DNA of 6,220 nt, taken from positions 1 to 6,220 of the forward strand of contig JBFFSQ010000177.1 of NCBI GenBank assembly GCA_041572275.1. The letters run 5' to 3'. The stretch's first letter is position 1. Every line of letters starts with the position of its first letter. The position numbers were made by a program, and so were the translations under genes. Of this stretch, positions 6,084 through 6,220 are shown piece after piece. The DNA comes from JBFFSQ01 sp041572275 (GTDB lineage Bacteria; Pseudomonadota; Gammaproteobacteria; SZUA-229). Under the pieces are notes generated by a model, which worked only from the letters and a program-made list of their open reading frames with translations, was not told the origin of the DNA and ran no database searches.

Positions 6084-6220
6084 GAAAAAACCTTAAGTGA
6101 AATCTTTTGCTCAGGTAATATAACAGCCCCAGCAATCATAGAATACATGTAAATTGTGATGTTCCTGATCAATAAACTCAAGTCACTAAACCCCAGCCCA
6201 CGCTACCAGCATGTCATGGA
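6084..6220. promoter_or_regulatory. gor upstream region with candidate promoter
   Basis: No gene is supported here. On the leftward strand the best signal is an extended -10, TGTTATATT (6117-6125; TATATT matches five of six bases of TATAAT and has the TG one base before it). It lies about 25 bases upstream of the gor Shine-Dalgarno. The -35 at 17 bases (TATTCT) is poor, which extended -10 promoters tolerate. A second hexamer, TATGAT (6134-6139), is a weaker alternative. I see no operator I can name. Confidence 0.4.

Noticed and set aside
5781..6152. Rightward open frame opposite the start of gor
   Set aside because: Antisense over most of its length to a certain gene, with no family pattern.
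6159..6175. FNR-like half site TTGAT upstream of gor
   Set aside because: The second half does not fit TTGAT-N4-ATCAA spacing, so it is no better than chance.
6186..6220. Possible C-terminal tail of a further leftward gene (ten codons before TAG at 6186-6188)
   Set aside because: Only 35 bases are open before the window edge and nothing is recognisable; too short to call.
1..6220. Search for a novel system: defence island, mobile element, CRISPR, retron, phage or toxin-antitoxin pair
   Set aside because: Every long open frame belongs to a known housekeeping or conserved unknown family, gaps are short, and no terminal repeats, transposase, array or structured RNA pattern was seen.

Overview
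The window reads as an ordinary chromosomal stretch of a gammaproteobacterium. HemB is of the Pseudomonas-like aspartate-rich (zinc-independent) type, AroE and glutathione reductase are very close to the E. coli pattern, and the gamma-carbonic-anhydrase-like protein resembles E. coli YrdA from its first residues. G+C is moderate by eye. I cannot fix the genus; these are comparisons from memory of protein patterns, not a search.

Layout from left to right. Two leftward genes come first: a ten-helix bile acid:sodium symporter family (BASS) transporter (3-944) and a small secreted DUF302 protein (1038-1502). A 150-bp divergent intergenic region (1503-1652) separates them from a rightward pair, hemB (GTG start at 1653) and aroE, which touch at their stop/start. 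A near-perfect, A/T-flanked hairpin (3526-3558) then works as a shared terminator for converging transcription. From the right comes a leftward three-gene cluster, read in the order gor (glutathione reductase, 6083 to 4728), a YrdA-like gamma-carbonic-anhydrase homologue (4690 to 4148) and a secreted DUF2914 protein with a Pro-Ala-Glu repeat tail (4092 to 3577). The last 137 bases (6084-6220) hold the likely gor promoter and no supported gene.

Functionally this is housekeeping: tetrapyrrole synthesis (hemB), aromatic amino acid synthesis (aroE) and thiol redox balance (gor), flanked by a transporter and two exported proteins of unknown function. I found no mobile element, CRISPR array, tRNA, rRNA or defence-like system. 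The points most worth a second look are small-scale: the AUGUGA start-stop overlap at the hemB start, a hairpin within codons 10-16 of hemB that buries its two internal AUGs, an imperfect palindrome between DUF302 and hemB, and the 15-nt tandem repeat in the DUF2914 gene.
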